In this document: positions 5,005 through 7,811 of the stretch, in pieces
How the letters are laid out: every line of letters starts with the position of its first letter
How positions within the stretch are numbered: position 1 is the first letter of the stretch
Origin: Thiobacillus denitrificans
GTDB lineage: Bacteria; Pseudomonadota; Gammaproteobacteria; Burkholderiales; Thiobacillaceae
Reading direction: 5' to 3'
Length of the DNA: 7,811 bases
NCBI GenBank assembly: GCA_002424845.1
Contig: DILD01000043.1
Location: 1-7,811 of the forward strand
Position numbers and translations under genes: made by a program
The notes under the pieces: generated by a model
What the model saw: only the letters and a program-made list of their open reading frames with translations
The model's database searches: none
What the model was told of the DNA's origin: nothing

Positions 5005-5568
5005 TCAGACTGTTTTTTGCAAAATCTGCCGCGCGATGTCGGCCAGCTTGAGACCGCGGTCCATCGCCGCGCGGCGCATCTCGCGATACACCTCGGGCTC
5101 CGCCGCGCCGGTCTGTTTGATCAGCAAGGCCTTGGCCTGGTCGATCAGCTTGCGCTCCGATAGTTCGAGGCGCGTCTGCTCCAACTGGTCGTGCAGTGCC
5201 TGAAACGCCTCGAAGTGCGACACCGCCACATCGAGTATCGGGCGGATGCGCGACGGGTCGAGTCCGTCGACCACGTAGGAGGTCACGCCCGCCTGCGTCG
5301 CCGCGCGGATCGATTCCGGGCTGCCGTCGCCGGTGAACATCACGATCGGCCGCGGGCAATCCTGATTGACCACGCAGATATGCTCCAGCGTGTCGCGATC
5401 GGGCGAATCCTGCGCGATGATCACCACGTCCGGCCGCAGCGCCTGGATTTGCACATCCAGACTGCGCGCCGAATTGAGCGTGGCCGCGACCACGCAGCCC
5501 GCGGCTTCCAGCGCCGGCACCAGCATCGCCAGCCGCTCGGGCTGATTTTCGACAATCAGTACACGCAT
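5005..5568 (-). CDS. nasT: Nitrate-responsive ANTAR antiterminator NasT
   Basis: This cytoplasmic RNA-binding regulator binds paired hexaloop hairpins in leader RNA and prevents termination. It has 187 residues: a receiver-like domain (1 to about 118) beginning MRVLIVENQPER, a linking helix (about 119-137) and an ANTAR domain (138-183, LIDQAKALLIKQ through KLADIARQIL). Asp54 (IIAQDSPDR) sits where receivers are phosphorylated, but the usual N-terminal acidic pair is E7-N8 and the conserved Lys is missing (SYVVDG). This fits NasT proteins controlled by binding the sensor NasS instead of by a kinase. I chose ATG 5568 because the family begins MRVLIVENQ; its ribosome-binding site is weak. An in-frame GTG at 5670 would translate through the upstream terminator and is unlikely. 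No nasS gene is adjacent. Confidence 0.9.
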   Translation of the reverse strand: MRVLIVENQPERLAMLVPALEAAGCVVAATLNSARSLDVQIQALRPDVVIIAQDSPDRDTLEHICVVNQDCPRPIVMFTGDGSPESIRAATQAGVTSYVVDGLDPSRIRPILDVAVSHFEAFQALHDQLEQTRLELSERKLIDQAKALLIKQTGAAEPEVYREMRRAAMDRGLKLADIARQILQKTV

Positions 5569-5595
5569 GTTCGTTTCATGTTTCTTCCGGACATC

Positions 5596-5622
5596 AAAAA
5601 AAGCGGCCTCCGAAGAGGCCGC
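5596..5622 (-). terminator. Intrinsic terminator in the nasT leader
   Basis: On the minus strand, GCGGCCTC (5622-5615), a TTCG tetraloop and GAGGCCGC (5610-5603) form a perfect 8-bp stem followed by seven Ts. It lies between the nasT sigma54 promoter and the nasT start, 28 bases before the ATG. CCTCCGA (5633-5627) can instead pair perfectly with TCGGAGG (5613-5607), which would break the terminator. This makes it a candidate attenuator. Confidence 0.85.
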
Positions 5623-5683
5623 AAAGTCGGAGGAGACTGCCTGAGCAACCTGGCCTTGCGGTTTGGACACTCACTTTGCCTGA

Positions 5684-5699
5684 AGCAGGCAGCGTGCCA
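5684..5699 (-). promoter_or_regulatory. Sigma54 promoter of nasT
   Basis: On the minus strand, TGGCACGCTGCCTGCT matches TGGCACRNNNNTTGCW except for C in place of the first T of the -12 box, with GG and GC ten bases apart. The predicted start is near 5673, giving a leader of about 105 nt that contains the 5596-5622 terminator. A TGGTGCA half-site at 5764-5770 could belong to an NtrC site, but its other half is poor. Confidence 0.75.
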
Positions 5700-6068
5700 G
5701 CTTCAATAATGTTTGATTATCAAGCGCTTGTGGGTTTTCAGGCTCGAGTGGCGCGGACAGTTGTGGTGCATGGGGCGGGGAAGCAGACTCAAAACGGGGC
5801 ACGATCCGTTTGCCAACAGTTCTTGCTCGATGAGTGGCGGGTTTATGGACAGGGGGCGGGCTATGGCGGGATAATCCGCGCCTTGACAACGCAATGCTGA
5901 GTGACCGGCCGTCCAATGTAGTTTCCTGCCGCCCCCCTTTTTGTTTCTTCGTGCCGCGGCCAGCCCGTTCCGGCACGATCCGCCGTACCCCGCGCAATTT
6001 TTTGCAGATCGCCACACGCTGACTCCCGACGGGAGACGGACAGCGACGCATTTTTTACTGGTAGCAGC
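5700..6068. other. Divergent intergenic region between nasT and sulP
   Basis: No gene is supported here. GGCACGATCCG occurs at 5798-5808 and again at 5972-5982. TCGTGCCG (5949-5956) and CGGCACGA (5971-5978) form an 8-bp inverted repeat, so the GGCACGA core appears three times. A palindrome CAAGCGCTTG lies at 5721-5730 and a small hairpin CTCCC-GAC-GGGAG at 6023-6035. I see no convincing sigma70 promoter for sulP: TTGACA at 5883 has no matching -10 at normal spacing. Confidence 0.6.
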
Positions 6069-7547
6069 ATGATCCACTCGATACGACAAAACTGGTTCTC
6101 CAACATCCGTGGGGATTTGCTGGCCGGCACCGTGGTGGCGCTGGCCTTGATTCCCGAGGCGATCGCCTTTTCGGTCATTGCCGGGGTCGATCCCAAGGTC
6201 GGCCTGTATGCCTCGTTCTGCATCGCGGTGGTAACCGCCTTCGTCGGCGGCCGCCCCGGCATGATCTCGGCGGCCACCGCCGCGATGGCGGTGCTGATGG
6301 TGACACTGGTCAAGGACCACGGCCTGCAATACCTGCTGGCCGCCACCCTCTTGACCGGCGTGCTGCAGATTGCCATGGGCTATCTCAAGCTGGGTTCGCT
6401 GATGCGCTTCGTTTCGCGCTCGGTGGTCACCGGCTTCGTCAACGCGCTGGCGATCCTGATTTTCATGGCGCAGCTGCCCGAGCTCACCAACGTCACCTGG
6501 CACGTCTACGCCATGACCGCCGGCGGCCTGGCCATCATTTACGGTTTTCCCTACATCACTCGGACGATTCCCTCGCCGCTGGTGACCATCGTCGTGCTGA
6601 CCGGGCTGGCGATGGCCCTCAACCTGGACATCCGCACCGTGGGCGACATGGGCGAGCTGCCCGACACGCTGCCGATTTTTCTCTGGCCCGAGGTGCCGCT
6701 CAATTTCGAGACGCTGGCGATCATCTTCCCCTACTCGGTTTCGCTCGCCGTGGTGGGCCTGCTCGAATCGCTGATGACCGCGACCATCGTTGACGACCTG
6801 ACCGACACCACCAGCGACAAGAACCGCGAGTGCAAGGGTCAGGGCGTCGCCAACATCGCCTCCGGCATGATCGGCGGCATGGCCGGCTGCGCCATGATCG
6901 GCCAGTCGGTGATCAACGTGAAATCCGGCGGCCGCACCCGGCTGTCGACCTTCGCCGCGGGCCTGTTCCTGCTGCTGATGGTGGTATTCCTCGGCGAGTG
7001 GGTCGCGCAGATCCCGATGGCAGCGCTGGTCGCGGTGATGATCATGGTCTCGATCGGCACCTTCAGCTGGGGCTCGATCGCCAACCTGAAGAAGCATCCG
7101 GTCAGCACCAGCACGGTCATGGTGACGACGGTCGTCGTCGTCGTCGCCACCCACAACCTCGCCATCGGCGTGTTCGTCGGCGTGCTGCTGGCGGCGATGT
7201 TCTTCGCCAACAAGGTGGCGCAGTACAAGTACGTGAGTTCCACGTTAAGCGAAGACGGCCTCAGCCGCACCTACAAGGTGGTCGGCCAGGTCTTCTTCGC
7301 CTCGGCCGACAAGTTCGTCGACTTCTTCGATTTCAAGGAAGCGGTGGACAAGGTGACGATTGATCTGTGTCAGGCACATTTCTGGGATATCACCGCCGTC
7401 GCCGGACTGGACAAGGTGGTGTTGAAGTTCCGCCGCGAAGGCACCGCGGTCGAGGTCATCGGCCTCAACGAAGCGAGCAGCACGATCGTCGACCGCTTTG
7501 CCGTGCACGACAAGCCGGGCGCCGTGGATAATCTGATGGGCCACTAG
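6069..7547 (+). CDS. SulP-family anion transporter with STAS domain
   Basis: This inner-membrane secondary transporter belongs to the SulP/SLC26 family, whose members carry sulfate, bicarbonate (BicA), dicarboxylates or other anions. In its 492 residues, the membrane core spans about 15-385, starting with the family N-terminal pattern (FSNIRGDLLAG, ALIPEAIAFS) and continuing through the repeat-containing conserved stretch GQGVANIASGMIGGMAG (257-273) and SGGRTRLST (286-294). A short cytoplasmic STAS domain follows (about 400-485, FDFKEAVDKVTIDL and WDITAVAGLDK). The usual Ser of the STAS phosphorylation loop is not in the classical DSSG setting. ATG 6069 has only a weak GGTAGC upstream. It resembles the BicA/YbaR branch more than classical sulfate carriers, but the substrate cannot be read from sequence. 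It is probably co-transcribed with the next gene. Confidence 0.88.
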   Translation: MIHSIRQNWFSNIRGDLLAGTVVALALIPEAIAFSVIAGVDPKVGLYASFCIAVVTAFVGGRPGMISAATAAMAVLMVTLVKDHGLQYLLAATLLTGVLQIAMGYLKLGSLMRFVSRSVVTGFVNALAILIFMAQLPELTNVTWHVYAMTAGGLAIIYGFPYITRTIPSPLVTIVVLTGLAMALNLDIRTVGDMGELPDTLPIFLWPEVPLNFETLAIIFPYSVSLAVVGLLESLMTATIVDDLTDTTSDKNRECKGQGVANIASGMIGGMAGCAMIGQSVINVKSGGRTRLSTFAAGLFLLLMVVFLGEWVAQIPMAALVAVMIMVSIGTFSWGSIANLKKHPVSTSTVMVTTVVVVVATHNLAIGVFVGVLLAAMFFANKVAQYKYVSSTLSEDGLSRTYKVVGQVFFASADKFVDFFDFKEAVDKVTIDLCQAHFWDITAVAGLDKVVLKFRREGTAVEVIGLNEASSTIVDRFAVHDKPGAVDNLMGH

Positions 7548-7561
7548 GGGAGACAACAACC

Positions 7562-7811
7562 ATGTCACACGTGATTGCATGCATCGACGGATCCAGCATC
7601 ACCCTCGCGGTATGCGACTACGCCGCCTGGGCCAGCCGGCGGATGGACGCCCCGCTGAACTTCCTGCACGTGCTGGGCAAGTCGGAATATCCGATCCCCG
7701 CCGACCTCAGCGGCAACATCGGGCTGGGCAGCCGCGAACACCTGCTGCAGGAACTGGCCGAGCTCGACGAAAAGCGCAGCCGGGTGGCGCTGGAGCAGGG
7801 CCGCCTCATGC
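7562..7811 (+). CDS. Universal stress protein (UspA family), 5' part
   Basis: The first 83 residues are in the window. They begin MSHVIACIDGSS, with the beta-strand and ATP-site Asp of Usp proteins, then an alpha helix (CDYAAWASRRM) and the second strand LNFLHVL. The C-terminal nucleotide-binding G-2x-G-9x-G(S/T) motif lies beyond the edge, so ATP binding cannot be judged. ATG 7562 has GGGGAG upstream and follows the sulP stop by 14 bases, so the two form an operon. Usp genes beside SulP transporters are common; a role in tuning the transporter is only inferred. Confidence 0.88.
   Translation, partial: MSHVIACIDGSSITLAVCDYAAWASRRMDAPLNFLHVLGKSEYPIPADLSGNIGLGSREHLLQELAELDEKRSRVALEQGRLM

Noticed and set aside
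5569..5670. Longer nasT start (GTG 5670, +34 residues)
   Set aside because: The extension would be translated from the terminator hairpin and its U-run, and the NasT family begins at MRVLIVENQ.
5754..5770. Full NtrC site upstream of the nasT promoter
   Set aside because: Only one half-site (TGGTGCA) is good and the partner half does not match, so I did not list it as a feature.
5883..5911. TTGACA as a sigma70 -35 box for sulP
   Set aside because: No acceptable -10 sequence lies at 16-18 bp spacing (CGGCCG is found).
6023..6035. Hairpin CTCCC-GAC-GGGAG before sulP as a terminator
   Set aside because: The stem is short and the T-run begins well over 10 bases after it.
5703..7154. Long minus-strand open frame (483 codons) opposite sulP
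   Set aside because: Its His/Asp/Gly/Arg-rich composition is typical of an antisense shadow of a GC-rich gene. The plus strand encodes a clear SulP protein here, and the frame lacks a ribosome-binding site and any family features.
1..7811. CRISPR array, tRNA or rRNA genes
   Set aside because: No regularly spaced repeats and no recognisable tRNA or rRNA sequence on either strand.

Overview
The window looks like chromosomal DNA from a GC-rich proteobacterium. A betaproteobacterium is my best guess, from the general look of the NrtA, globin and SulP proteins and the sigma54/NtrC-style control; this is inference, since no rRNA or marker gene is present. Three blocks are visible: a mobile-DNA scar (1 to about 1060), a nitrate-uptake regulon on the minus strand (about 1066-5700), and the start of a plus-strand SulP/universal-stress-protein operon (6069 to the right edge).

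Left block. Positions 22-460 have the layout of an integron gene cassette on the minus strand: a short AT-richer gene of unknown function (432->88) followed by an attC-like site (82->16). The site's R''-side sequence is an exact 10-base complement of the cassette's own 5' end. Immediately upstream of the cassette, a preceding attC appears to be interrupted by the left end of an IS110-family element. That element keeps only the first 59 transposase codons, ends in a TGG->TGA type stop, and is cut off near 740. No integrase gene is visible. From 741 to 1060 there is only unassigned, apparently degenerate DNA.

Middle block. Read right to left, the order is nasT (ANTAR antiterminator), nrtA (periplasmic nitrate-binding protein), a single-domain globin, nrtB (permease) and nrtD (ATPase), then a strong intrinsic terminator. 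The nasT-nrtA intergenic region carries a near-consensus sigma54 promoter, two NtrC-type sites about 111 and 142 bp upstream of the predicted start, and a leader of about 120 nt. The leader has two six-base-loop hairpins with A at loop position 1 and G at loop position 4, and the second overlaps the 5' arm of an intrinsic terminator just before nrtA. This is the expected layout of a NasT-controlled antitermination leader. nasT appears to have its own sigma54 promoter and its own UUCG-loop terminator inside its leader, with a competing pairing that would exclude it.

How it works together (inference): nitrogen limitation through NtrC and sigma54 starts transcription. NasT, in response to nitrate, lets polymerase pass the nrtA terminator. 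NrtA, NrtB and NrtD import nitrate, and the co-transcribed globin may protect against nitric oxide made during nitrate reduction. No nitrate or nitrite reductase gene and no nasS lie in the window.

Right block. A divergent intergenic region of 500 bp (5569-6068) leads to a 492-residue SulP-family anion transporter with a C-terminal STAS domain, followed after 14 bp by a universal stress protein cut by the right edge.
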